Assembly (NCBI GenBank): GCA_034359265.1
Contig: CP136898.1
Coordinates: 35,239,501-35,303,500, forward strand
Source of the DNA: Canna indica
Taxonomy: Eukaryota > Streptophyta > Magnoliopsida > Zingiberales > Cannaceae
Length of the DNA stretch: 64,000 nt
Reading direction: 5' to 3'
A program made the position numbers and the translations under genes. Below, piece after piece: positions 11,463 to 21,550 of the stretch. The notes under the pieces were generated by a model, which ran no database searches, was not told the origin of the DNA, and saw only the letters and a program-made list of their open reading frames with translations. Position 1 is the stretch's first letter. Every line of letters starts with the position of its first letter.

Positions 11463-11516
11463 TCTCGGTTCAAGACAAGGTGTACAAGAGATAGTGAAAT
11501 CTCAAGCTACGGATCC

Positions 11517-11528
11517 GCTCTGATACCA
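11517..11528 (-). other. Primer-binding site (initiator tRNA-Met)
   Basis: The minus strand reads TGGTATCAGAGC, the standard Ty1-copia PBS. It sits two bases from the LTR edge at 11531 and fixes the element's orientation. Confidence 0.9.
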
Positions 11529-11530
11529 AA

Positions 11531-12125
11531 TGTAGTTGAAATGATAACAATAGAGGGGGGGAGTGAATAGTATGTTAACTAAATCTTTCGCCTAATTTCA
11601 ATTATATTCATTTACTTAGATCACTTAGGCAAGTTGCGATTTTGTGATTAAATGCAAAAGCAAGGTAAAGCAATTAAGCACAATCAACAATAAAAAAATA
11701 ATGCTAACACATAAATTTATAGTGGTTTGACCCCAATGCCTACTCCACTACCTAAGCACCCCGCTTAGAATTTTCAAGCTAAGTTTTACTAGATTAATGT
11801 AGTTACCCTTACAATGAGGACTTTGACTCGAAGAGTCGCACTCTCGACCTAAGGCACTTCCACACCCGGAAGTCTCCGCCTTCTTACCGAGAACACTCTT
11901 CCACCTCAACCCTAAGGGACAACTCACTTAATCCTAGCAAGTTATGCTTTACAATGGTTTACAACGGTGAAATTAAACCTTAATCGCAAAGGCAACCACC
12001 AACCAAATCAAACCTAGCAACCTAGGTTTATACAAACTCAATTCCTAAAACAACAGGTTCAAATAACAGGTAAAAATTAGAATGAAAAGAGCTTAGAAAT
12101 GAAACCAAGAATCAATGCTCTTTTT
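11531..12125 (-). repeat. 5' LTR of element 1, truncated
   Basis: This starts TGTAGTTGAAATGATAAC next to the PBS and follows the sequence of the outer LTR (3993-4228 and 5757-6110). Similarity stops near 12121-12125 ('aatcaatgctc'). The U3 part with palindromes and promoter is missing, so this copy could not be transcribed from its own LTR. Confidence 0.8.
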
Positions 12126-12408
12126 CATATAAAAATAGCAATTTGAATAGCTATTTTAAAATATTTCTTTAGAGTATCATTAGTGCAATTTCATATTTAT
12201 CTAATAATTATACTTATATAAAAAACACATATTTATTCAGAATTATGACCGAGCACAAAAGAATTGTATACATTAATTTTTGTATGAGCTGGGATATACG
12301 AAGAAAGAATTTTTACCTTCAACAGAAAAGCGAGAGAAATATTTGATAAGGTAAAGAAAGAAAAAATTGTAAGAAAGAATGATCAAGAAGGCAACGTGGA
12401 CGGTCGGA
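12126..12408. other. AT-rich 3' flank of the CML gene
   Basis: This short AT-rich stretch lies between the truncated LTR and the stop codon of the calmodulin-like gene. It should contain that gene's 3' UTR and polyadenylation signals. No other feature was recognised. Confidence 0.4.
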
Positions 12409-12981
12409 TCAAGAAGCTGCCACCTCGATAGAACGCATCATGTTCTTGAACTCGGAGAAATCCACGCGTCCATCACGGTCACGATCGACGGCTGAAATCA
12501 TGCGCTGCACACCGTCCATGCTGCGCCCCTCGAGCAATCCCAGTTTTTGGAGCACCGCCTGTAGCTCCGCCGCCGATATGTATCCATCGCCGTTTTCGTC
12601 GAACACGCGGAACGCCTCCTTCATATCTTCCTCATCGTCCTCCGGCTCCGCTGCTTCTCCGGCACTGCCGTCGCCGAAGAGGGCGTCGCCGATGGCCTTG
12701 TGGAAGGCAGCAAAGTCCTCGAAGCCGAGGCCCGCGCATCCGGGGCGGATGAAGGGAGCTACGGCGGAAGATAGCTCGTCGGGGTCGACGCCAAGGCCGA
12801 GGCGGTCGAGCGCCAGACGGAGCTCGGCAGTGGTGATCTCGCCGTTGCTGTTGTGGTCGAAGAGATCGAAGACGTGACGGAGGCGGACGGAGTTGAGGCT
12901 CTGGGACTGGAGGCGGAAGGAGGGCGCGGCGGACTGAACGAGCGACGGCGAGATAGTCGGCAGCGACGACGGCTGCGCCAT
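12409..12981 (-). CDS. Calmodulin-like protein, CML42/43 type
   Basis: This intronless gene encodes a 190-residue EF-hand protein, a cytosolic or nuclear calcium sensor that would change shape on Ca2+ binding and contact target proteins. Residues 1-30 form a Ser/Pro/Gln-rich leader, followed by [15 protein letters not shown] as in CML42/43. EF-hand loop 1 is D42-E53 ([12 protein letters not shown]). A second, degenerate EF-hand lies near residues 78-90. An acidic linker (113-119) leads to loop 3, D128-E139 ([12 protein letters not shown]), and loop 4, D166-E177 ([12 protein letters not shown]). Three usable loops plus one decayed loop match CML42/43 as I know the family. ATG at 12981 is the first in-frame Met and gives the expected length. 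The gene is clearly GC-rich against AT-rich flanks. It is the only intact host gene in the window and is hemmed in by retroelements on both sides. Confidence 0.93.
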   Translation of the reverse strand: MAQPSSLPTISPSLVQSAAPSFRLQSQSLNSVRLRHVFDLFDHNSNGEITTAELRLALDRLGLGVDPDELSSAVAPFIRPGCAGLGFEDFAAFHKAIGDALFGDGSAGEAAEPEDDEEDMKEAFRVFDENGDGYISAAELQAVLQKLGLLEGRSMDGVQRMISAVDRDRDGRVDFSEFKNMMRSIEVAAS

Positions 12982-13610
12982 TTTCTATTAGTTAAAAGAA
13001 AAATGTAAATTTTAGCTGTAATAATCGCTATAAAACTTCATTCGGAGGAGATTATGTATAAATGTCCAATAATTTTACAGCGATTTAATGTCTAATAATA
13101 TTTTGGAGTGGGATGGTATCCATACACGTGAGCAGTATTGCTCGGTCTCCCTTTGACGAGTTCAATTGAGCCTTCCACGAAAATATGAAATCGAGGATTT
13201 AATTTTCCTGTAGAAATATAGGACATAAAAGAAGTTGACCTTGAGAGTAGAGATCTTAATCAATGGGATTCCGTAATAACAAGTGAGATGTAATTATTTT
13301 ATTTTTCATTACTTAACTTTCTAGTAAGATTTTTCTTTAAAAATTCACTAATGAACTGCAATGTATAAAAAGCCTTTCATAACCTTTGTGTTGGGGTGCA
13401 GAGAGAAAATGCAATAGGAAAAAAAAGGAAACCAGACAACAAAAGGGAGAGAAGAACAGTGAGAAACCACAGAATGAATTCACACAAGATTGATGTAACT
13501 TGCTAGAATTTTTGGACTCATCCAAAACTCTAACTTGGCAGCGATTCTCGACAACGAAAAATCTGGCAACTCTCCTTAAGGTTTGTGGATATGAAAGGAG
13601 TGGAAGAAGG
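12982..13610. other. Upstream region of the CML gene
   Basis: This non-coding AT-rich sequence should include the promoter of the minus-strand CML gene. I could not pick a convincing TATA box. It contains an ACACGTGA (G-box core CACGTG) at about 13123-13130. A short minus-strand ORF at 13337-13525 has no recognisable features. Confidence 0.4.
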
Positions 13611-15088
13611 GAACTAGCTTGATGTAGTTTTGGAGTGGAGTCGGCATAAAAACCAACTCCCTAACTATTTGGGAGTCTCAACTGAATGGGTTGACCAAGC
13701 CCAGCAAGACTTGGTCTCCCCTATTTCGAATTCGAATTTGGGCGGCCATTCAAAACGACCGCCCATTTCCACCATGACTCAACCAACGACATCCAATGTG
13801 GTGGGGTCTAACCCTAATCCATGGGCTTATTTATCCCATGAATTGGACCAAAGGTTTGGTTGAGTCATATCGCATGTCAATCTCTACTAATTAGGGTTTC
13901 TAGGAATTCATTCCTCGGGTACGTGCAATTCGTTCAAAGGGCATAAACTTACCCGCTTTTGTCCGTATACGAGAATAATGTTCCCGTGCGGCATACCCGT
14001 GCCAGCAAACATCAATTGTCGCGTTCGAGTTTTATCCCATAAAACTCGTTATGTGGGAAGTATGTTTGTGTGTGACCCATTGGGCCCCACACTAAGCCAC
14101 AAATGAGTTCATGCATGACGAAGAGTTGAATTTAATAGAACGCCTTCTATTCGAATTTCCATTATGCACCATTAAACCCCTCTAATGTGATCATGCGTAA
14201 CTTCACTCACAAGTCAAGATTGACATCTAACAATAAGTCATGACTACTTAGATAGTATGAGGCTCAATCTCCAAGGATCGAACGTCATTTGGTGATTAGT
14301 TCTCATACAATCAAATCCTTTGGTTACACGATGTCCCGAATGACGTTAGGGTACGAAAGTCGTGCCAAACTCTAATATCAATCCATATGTACTCCACTCT
14401 CTCAAGTCATCATCTCAATAATGAATAGTTGGAAACCCCTTCCAACTTTCATATCTACTGTAGCTAGAGATTTCCCAAGACGGCACTTGCTGGAGAACAT
14501 CGAACATTCTCTTCTCTTAATAGGAGTAACTGATTCCTTGTTGGATGCTCACCCACGTCCATGAAAGCCTCACTATGCCCAGAGTATCTGACACACGACT
14601 CTACGTGTCATGCTAGGGAATACACCAAAGCGATAGATAGTCAATCACAAGGTGACCGCGATAACCTATTGACATGACTATCACTTGAGGAATAACTTAT
14701 TGACACTAAAGTAGGGATTCCATTTAGCATTCCTCGAGCGGGTCCATTAAGTGAATTTATTCTCTAATGAGCACCTACACTTGTACATTAATGACACCTC
14801 ATAGGTATCTGTAAGATCAGCTACCCCCTACGTTAGGGCATGTACCAATTCTACTGATCTTACAGGATTCACCGATCCCCTACGTACTCAGTGATTCTAC
14901 AATCAGGAATATTTCAAACTGGGGCCTCTAGCTTCTAAGTCTCAACGGAATGATCTCATCATGGCCCTTGAATCAAATCCCTAGTTCATGGGGTTTATCA
15001 TAATCTATCAACAGTTATTGTTAGTAGTGTGTCCTAAGCCAAGGGAATAATATTGTTATTGTTGTTTTCCTTTAGAATAATTAGAACT
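13611..15088. repeat. Unassigned repeat, possibly a copia LTR remnant
   Basis: No gene was found. The right-hand part ('ccctagttcatggggtttatc' region near 14980-15010) resembles an LTR type I have met in Ty1-copia elements, and the text has the even base composition of an LTR rather than of neighbouring AT-rich DNA. No termini, primer site or target duplication could be identified. The plus-strand ORF at 13630-13863 has no known domain. Confidence 0.25.
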
Positions 15089-16295
15089 ATTGGCCTAAGG
15101 TTTTCAACCTTGGTCTTAATCTCAGTTTTGATGATAACAAACATGGAACTAATGTTTCATTGAGAGATACTTTCAGGTTCCAAGTCGGTTAGCGCATGAC
15201 GTCCGTGATCGAAAAAATCGAAGAAATCGACAAGGACGCGTTGATGCTCGAGATTCTTTGGGAAGATAAAATTTAGGTTTAGGATGTCTAGTTTATGTTG
15301 TAAATCCTCATGATGATGCATAAGAACCCAAAAACCAAATCCGAACCCCAAAACATGAAAAACCAGCAAATTAGAAAATGACCATGGAATTCACTAAGCC
15401 TAGGGAGCTCCTTGGAAAGCTATATGACCTAGATATTTTCTTGACACAAAAAAATCTGGTAATTGTTCCTTAGGTAAAAACTAGATAATGAGATATTTTT
15501 AAAGATTTTTTGGAAGCTTTTAGTCTACCCAAATTTGACTCGGAGGATTAGAAAATTTTCGTTTTTCGAAAATTTGTACTAGACCCCAAAAGTTAGATTT
15601 CGATTCTTAAGGATATTGATTTTTTTGGATATTTTTATTGAATCCAAATAGGGGATAATCCTTACATAATATTTATATTTTAAAGTTATTGACTTAAAGT
15701 TAGTAAATATTATATAAATAGATTCAGCGAAGACAGAACCCAGAAACGAGCAAACAAGCAGAAAAACCAGCCTAACCAAGCAATTTGCCCTGCCCAGGTT
15801 CAATCAACCGACAAACGAAGAAGGCATTTCGGTCGACCAAATGATGCCAAAAATGGGTAGTAGGCCTTCGGTCGCTCGGCGGTCGACCGACAATCGACTG
15901 GCAAGCGATCGGGCATCACCAACGGGCAGAAAAATACATGTTGACGAGCCTTGGTGTTTGGGGGGTTATAAATACCCATCCTAAACTTATTTTTAGCCTA
16001 CCATTGATGCTTCCAAGCCTCAAAGTGTGATCCTAAGCATCTCTACAAGCTTTCATTGAGTCATCCTTGCAAGAACCCTAGTTTTGATCTCCACACCTTA
16101 ATTTAGCCTTCAAGCTTCACCGATTCATCATCTCAAGGCATCAAGAGGACTAGGGAGTTTCTTTAGGAGCTAAGTACTTGTTGTTTGATTTATTGCTCCA
16201 ATTATTATTGTTTTTGTTGTTTATTTTGATTGTATATCATTTGTGTAAACATAGGTTGCTAGGTTTGATTGAGTTGGTGGTTGCCTTGGTGTTTA
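15089..16295 (+). mobile_element. Family-A LTR in plus orientation, cut by a CACTA element
   Basis: This is the reverse complement of the other family-A LTRs: 'ttggcctaaggttttcaacc' at its left edge matches the right edge of 53080-54608. It holds the GTCGAC palindromes (15825-15910), part of the hairpin (about 15921), and a TATAAATA box at 15967-15974. It breaks off at 16295 ('gccttggtgttta'), where a CACTA element begins; the corresponding place in the 53080 copy is near 53510. The rest of this LTR was not found beyond the CACTA remnant. Confidence 0.75.
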
Positions 16296-16939
16296 CACTA
16301 CTAGAATTGTCGTCATCACCGACGGCTCAAGTCGTGGATGAACTATCGATGATAACTATCACGGATGGCGTTAGCCATGGCAAAACGCCGTCACTGATGT
16401 GCGCATCTCAGATAAGTTGTGATGGCTGAGAGACGTCATCACAAGTAATCATCAGCAACAGCCGCGGGCGTTGTCGCTGATTTAAACACATCAGTGATGG
16501 CTGTAGGCGGCTGTCACTGATACCAACACATCAGCCATGGCCTCAGGCTGTCGGCAATACTATTAGCAACCGTGATATTTGGTGCTACCCAGACCATCAG
16601 CCATTTACGATAAGCTTTCAGCCACGGCTTAGTGACGGTCACCCGTTGGTAAGCCATGGCTACAGGTATATCATGTAACTGAAAAATAAATTTTTTTGTA
16701 AATTCCTGTATACAATGATATTTATAGATTATATTCTATTTTCAATCACATATTACAACCAAAAAACACCATACACATGCATTTGAAATCGAACATACAA
16801 GTTTTACATAAATATCATCAATCTAAGCATCAAATCAGAGGCAAAGAATTATCAAAATATCATATATATACAAACATAAGTATATAAACAACTATCAGTA
16901 TACAAACAAGTATCAAAATATAAATAAAATACAATAAAC

Positions 16940-18606
16940 TAAAATCTCACGGCTTCGGTGGAGGCGGTGGAGTCGACAGCGACTAGGTCGAGAGCGTCTA
17001 CTAGGTCGAGGAGGACAATGACTGTGACATCATCGGTAGAAGGCCAGAGTGAGATGCAATCTGAGTGAGGAGTGCTTGCTTGTTCTACATCGTCTGTCTC
17101 AACTCTTCATTGGTCTGTCTGTGCTCCTCCATCGCCTGTCTCTACTGGGTGAGCTCTGACTCCAAGGCCCCTATTCGGTTCTGGTCCTGCGCTCGGAATG
17201 TCGAGGGTCGCTCACCCGCAGTCGGAGGGATCGGTGCCCCAAGTTGTCCATGCACGGCGCGTGCCTGACCACTGTCTACAAAGCCATAAATACCGCCGTG
17301 CTCCCAGCCACATGCGGCCTTCACTAAAGCTGCCGCGTCGAACTCCACCGGTGTACCTCCACCCTCGATGACAGTCCTCGTGTATGTTTTCTACACGTGT
17401 TTATATTTTAAATATATATAAACTATAAATAAATATTGTGTAAATAAAAAATACATAAATATTTACCATTATGATGGAGGCTTCGCTATCAACATAGTCC
17501 CCCGCTCCTCATCGGCGACGGTGGGTGCGCTCAAACACCTCCATCATCGACGGGCGTTGGACGGTGCCGTCCTCCGCAACACGCGTCTTACATTAGAAAA
17601 CAAATATATTAATATCATTATACACAATATATTATTTAATTAAAAATAATTAAATTATACATACCATGCGACGCGCATGAAACGCAAAAGACACGAAGCC
17701 ACCAGTGTGGCGCGCCCTTGTGTCGTCCCCCCCGGACATGCGGTTTCTCGATGTAGTCCAAGAGACCTCCTGCCACTCAGGCGTGTCCCACCACTCAATG
17801 AGCTGGTCCCACACAGGACCAGGAATCCACTCGAGGGCGTGTCCCCGAGTCTGCCCTATCTATGTGTCCCCAACCATCTCATCACGATCTGACAGGCCTA
17901 CTGAAGTAGCTGGCCTGTTATAGCGAGTGCGAGCAACACGCTCCCATGCAGCCTCAGCAAAAGTGATCTGATCCACCGGCCATGTATAATGAGCTTGAAA
18001 AAAAAACAATTATTATTACTGATCAATATTTAACATTAACATTAATTTAATAAATATACTTACCGAGAACTCTCGCCATAATAAATCCATATGCTCACGG
18101 GGCACGTGAGACCATGTATGCCACGCCTCATGCATAAACTTCTGGATTATCCCCGCTATCATGCTGGGGACGTCCTCCTACTCAAATCTGCACCAAATAT
18201 AAATTTATATTATGATATTTTGAATTATAAATAAATTATAAAAAATAATTAATGCATATACTTACTGTCTTCCGCGAACACTAACTGCTTTGAGCAGTTC
18301 TCCCTCGGGTGGCGGAGGGAGAATTCTGTTAGGCCCTCGTAGCCTACGTCTAGAAGACGATGGTCCTAGATCTGCAGAGGGTGGTAGAGGGATGATAGCC
18401 GGAGGTGAGGGGGTGGTGGCCAGATTAGGTGAGGGAACGGTGGACGGATCAGGTGGGGGGATGGTGGCTAGAGGTGGGGGGATGGTGTTCGGAGGTGGGG
18501 GGATGGTGGTGGAAGGCGAAGGGTCAGTTGGTACAGGTGGGGCGAGTGGTAATCGTCGGGGCGTCCTACGAGGAATGCCTCCTCGGGAACTGATATCTCG
18601 AACCAT
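16940..18606 (-). pseudogene. TNPA-like CACTA protein (Transposase_24), decayed
   Basis: By analogy with Spm TNPA, this second CACTA protein would bind the subterminal repeats. Exons can be followed on the minus strand: a proline-rich N-terminus (18606-18262, MVRDISSRGGIPRR then many PPP runs); about 18188-18061 (EAWHTWSHVPREHMDLLW); about 17991-17650 (GPVWDQLIEWWDTPEWQ, then HTGGFVSFAFHARRM); about 17590-17465 (RPSMMEVFERTHRRR); and a last exon, 17393-16940, with a coiled Gln/Glu segment and a proline tail. Several in-frame stops are present (for example in the second, third, fourth and last exons), so it is a pseudogene. The order of motifs matches the TNPA-type genes at 34881-37231 and 41545-42573. 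Confidence 0.7.
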
Positions 18607-18691
18607 AGTTGTAAAAATTTAATATAATTAGATTATATACAATAGATTGATAGATATATTTAATAATTGAATATATACTTCACATTTACAA

Positions 18692-19525
18692 TTATTTGTC
18701 ATTGTCATTATCATCATCTGTGTAATACTCTTCTTCTTGTTCTTCTGTATTGAAATCTTGAAATTCTTCATCTTCCCACTCATCATCATTCTGTCCTTCC
18801 TCAACTTCATTATCGTCGTCATCAACATATTCTATTTCCAATTGAACTAACTCTGTGTCATCATCCTCGAGTATTGGACTAACTCGTTCCACTTCAGAAG
18901 GATCCTCTTCTTGATAGAAGTCATCTGCTGGCTCATTCTCTCCAACTACCGGGTCAATTTTTGCTCTGCATTTAGTCTTACAGACTACACGCCAATATGC
19001 CATATCTTTCTTTCAAGACGGATACTGCATATAATATACTTGTTCAACTTGAAATGTCAATATAAATGGCTCATTTGAAACCAATTTTGATTTGTAATTA
19101 ACCTCAACCAGCTGTTTATACTTTGGATGAACTCTCATGCCCTTATCGCTTGTATCGAACCAATGATATTTAAAAAGGGCAACTGATTTACATCCGAAAA
19201 ATTGCAATTCTATGACTTCTTCCAATAGTCCGTAAAAGTCAACATCACATTCAACATACGTTGTCCCTTTGACACAGACCCCGGCATTCATAGTCTTTTT
19301 TGTAGATGAATATTCAAGTGTGTGAAGTTTATATCCATTAACAAAATAACCGTTATAATATTGTACAAGTCATGTCAGTCCGCTAGCAAATTTAAAGATT
19401 TAGTTATCTATTTCGCCTCTATGTTATATGCTGTAAGCTTGAAACCAATTAGGGAACTCACCAGTAGAAGAAGATTCACCATGAGTTTGGATAACAGGAT
19501 TGCTCGATGTCCCGACTTGACGTGA
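18692..19525 (-). pseudogene. TNP2-type transposase C-terminal part (DUF4216), broken
   Basis: The minus-strand frame carries a clear DUF4216 domain, the C-terminal domain of CACTA TNP2-type transposases: VDFYGLLEEVIELQFFG, then KYHWFDTSDKGMRVHPKY, then a final VEQVYYMQYPS. A TGA at about 19010-19012 separates this from the continuing in-frame tail (MAYWRVVCKTK and a long acidic stretch rich in Asp/Glu) that ends at 18692. Upstream, the same reading carries 'EFPNWFQAY' and 'GYFVNGYKLHT', with more stops between. The catalytic tnp2 and DUF4218 regions are missing, so this cannot encode an active enzyme. Confidence 0.75.
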
Positions 19526-19845
19526 CTCCCCGTGATAATTCCATAGAAAATATCATGGTATGAATCCTTTTGTATACAGATGCATTGTGACAGTTTCCCG
19601 ATCCAAAAATCTTATGTTCGAATATTTTTGGCACAGACATCAGATTTTATCACCACTAAGGAATTCTTGATTCGAGTAGACGAAATTTAAGAAGTAAGTT
19701 ACGCCTACTCGAAATTCGTCCGTTATAGCTCCACGATGAATTCATCGGTACATCCAACTTCGATCACCCGACATATTCTATCAAAAAGTTTGCAATATCT
19801 TTAGGTAATGTCTTTAGGTGGGATAGTCCTATTCCATTCGAGATT

Positions 19846-20034
19846 CATGTTATTTATATTGCACTTAGAATTTCTTTTAGTCATTAACTTCATTCTAAAT
19901 TTTGGTAGCATCTCCCTACAGTTCTCCGAATATCCATATCATGTGGGTGCGTATCGGAGAACAAGGGAGATAGAAGCCAAAATTTACAAATAAATAATGA
20001 CTAAAAGAAATAAACTAAGTGCGATATAAATAAC
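19846..20034. repeat. Foldback with about 85-bp arms inside the CACTA remnant
   Basis: The left arm (about 19846-19932) and right arm (about 19949-20034) are imperfect inverted copies. For example 'tcttttagtcatta' on the left pairs with 'taatgactaaaaga' on the right, and 'gcacttag' with 'ctaagtgc'. The loop is short (about 16 bp, 'tccatatcatgtgggtg'). It lies upstream, in sense, of the DUF4216 exon, in what would be an intron or spacer of the transposase gene. Confidence 0.8.
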
Positions 20035-20200
20035 TATGTTCTCAAATTGTCCAATTAGGGACAATTCAAGGGTTGTACGTCGTATAAAAAATTATTTACT
20101 TCGTTTACACGAACATACAACCCCCGAATGGATATAAGATTTTGCAAAATTAAAACTTGACTCATCGATGTGTACGTGAAACGTATCAACTCGTCGGTGT

Positions 20201-20375
20201 GAGTCCACAGCAGATGATTCTGCGCGAGTTCAAAGTGGACGATTCCGTCATGAGTCCAAAGTGGATGATTCCGGCGTGAGTCCACCATGGACGATTTGGT
20301 CGCGAGTCAAAAGAGGACGATTCCGGCACGAGTCCACTATGGACAATTTGGCCGCAAATCAACAATGGACGATTC
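20201..20375. repeat. 26-bp tandem array
   Basis: About six and a half copies of a unit like 'gagtccaaagtggatgattc' plus a variable 'cggcgt' tail are present. Odd and even copies differ in the last bases. It lies near the ragged end of the CACTA remnant, where subterminal binding-site repeats could be expected, but its motif differs from that at 16310-16680. Confidence 0.8.
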
Positions 20376-20690
20376 CATACTAATTAATATTTTAACTAAT
20401 TATTCTAAATTTATCTACAAATTAATCTAAATTAATCTAAATTAATCTAAATTAATATAAAAAATTAATCTAACATTATAAATCTATCAATTAATATAAC
20501 AATTAATCTACAAAATTAATCAACATTAATAATCAAAATTAACACTAATATAAAAATTAACCTAACAATCCACAACAATTAATCAACAATTTAATGTAAC
20601 TTAGTTAACAAATAAATAAAAAACTAGATACACTACAACCAGCTGGCAGTGGCCTAAACCTAGGGTTAAAATGATCATTCTAATCATATA
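20376..20690. other. AT-rich simple sequence at the element boundary
   Basis: This consists of 'aatctaaatt' and 'attaatctaac' type repetition with no coding capacity. It bridges the truncated CACTA element and the second gag-only retroelement. The exact junction could not be placed. Confidence 0.5.
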
Positions 20691-21550
20691 TACAAAGTTT
20701 GAGTTACTAGAAACAGTCCCAAAAATTACTCAAATGACTTGGCACAATTTCGATCAAAAATTCACATGGTATATCAAGAAATTCTTTACAAGTCATTTTC
20801 CTAAATGCTCATGAATTTTCATATAGACACAATCATGTACTTTATCAAAAGCAAGGTGCAAGAGTTTCTACATGCTTTATGAGGTATCATACTACAAGGT
20901 GCAAAGGTGAGACTACTACCTAATAGAATTTTCAAGTATTTAGCATGCGTTCTCTAAAAATATTTGCATCCTAATCAATGCTTAACTTGCAAGTAAATGA
21001 AACAAAGAAGGCACAATAGGAATTTTCTTACTTAGCAAGTTCATAAACTAGATAGCAAAGGAAAATCAAGTTTATTTCTCAAAAGTCAAGTTTTGCTAAC
21101 TAGTGGTGATTCATTTTTCAAAATACAACCAAAATTGAAATCAAAATGAATCAAGGAGATCTTAAGAAGTGAAAAACATTTTAAAATCGAGATCTCAAAC
21201 CCCTCCTAAGGTTGAAAACCAATACAGCCACAATTAGCCAAAGTTTTAAAACCAAAGGTTGCATAGACCTATTATAGGTCACAAATGGCCTCCGAGGAGA
21301 CCAAAAATAAAATAAAAAATTAAAATCCAAAAACTTGATGTCACAAGGATGTTAATCAAGGGTGAACACATAGATAATCAAGTATCAAGTGAGTACTAAA
21401 TAAAACATATACACTAATTATCAAACTCCAATAGTGATGCAAGCAAGAATAGAGTTAGGAGTTGATACCGGTCACATTAGTCAAGAAGTTGTAACAATTT
21501 TAATTCCTCTTTCTTTACTTTTCAGGCAACTTCAAGCCATCAATGTGTAT
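20690..21550 (-). other. Non-coding interior downstream of gag, element 2
   Basis: No open frame was found. It aligns in order with the region downstream of gag in element 1: 'aagcta' and 'agatagcaaagg' phrases, then 'gacctattataggtcac', then the inverted repeat GGCCTCCGAGGAGACC at 21287-21302. Confidence 0.55.

Larger units (their letters stand above)
3993..12125 (-). mobile_element. Gag-only Sirevirus-like Ty1-copia element (TR-GAG-like), element 1
   Basis: This is a minus-oriented LTR element. In sense order it has a truncated 5' LTR (12125-11531), a primer-binding site, one gag reading frame (11462-10011), about 2.9 kb of AT-rich non-coding DNA, polypurine tracts, and a 3' LTR (7059-3993) that itself carries a nested solo LTR. 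No protease, integrase, reverse transcriptase or RNase H frame is present. Gag-only LTR elements have been described in plants as TR-GAG elements. The LTR termini (TGT...ACA), the PBS complementary to initiator tRNA-Met, two CCHC knuckles and palindrome-rich LTRs point to the Sirevirus side of Ty1-copia. The 5' LTR has lost its U3 end, so no target duplication can be confirmed. Confidence 0.75.
16296..20640 (-). mobile_element. CACTA element of family C, 5'-truncated
   Basis: The left edge is a CACTA 3' terminus (CACTACTAGAATTG at 16296, preceded by TTA), followed by a subterminal block of 'catcagtgatgg' type repeats (16310-16680). On the minus strand, in sense order, come the C-terminal (DUF4216) portion of a TNP2-type transposase (19525-18692) and a TNPA/Transposase_24-type gene (18606-16940). 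The TNP2 catalytic region and the 5' terminus are absent, and the right boundary is only approximate. The 2310-3177 fragment is a relative of the 3' end. Confidence 0.75.

Noticed and set aside
11517..11528. Possible tRNA-derived gene sequence at the primer-binding sites
   Set aside because: Only the 12-base complement of the tRNA 3' end is present, as expected for a PBS; no tRNA body follows.
12440..12877. Plus-strand 145-codon ORF over the CML gene
   Set aside because: It is the antisense shadow of the GC-rich CML coding sequence.
13337..13525. Minus-strand ORF of 62 codons upstream of the CML gene
   Set aside because: It has a low-complexity hydrophobic product and no start context or similarity that I can recognise.
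18290..18622. Plus-strand Gly/Gly-Met-rich ORF of 110 codons
   Set aside because: It is the complement of the proline-rich TNPA-like exon.
20630..20645. A CACTACAA string that looks like a CACTA left end
   Set aside because: It is in the wrong orientation for the minus-strand remnant to its left, has no subterminal repeats after it, and is followed by the copia element interior.
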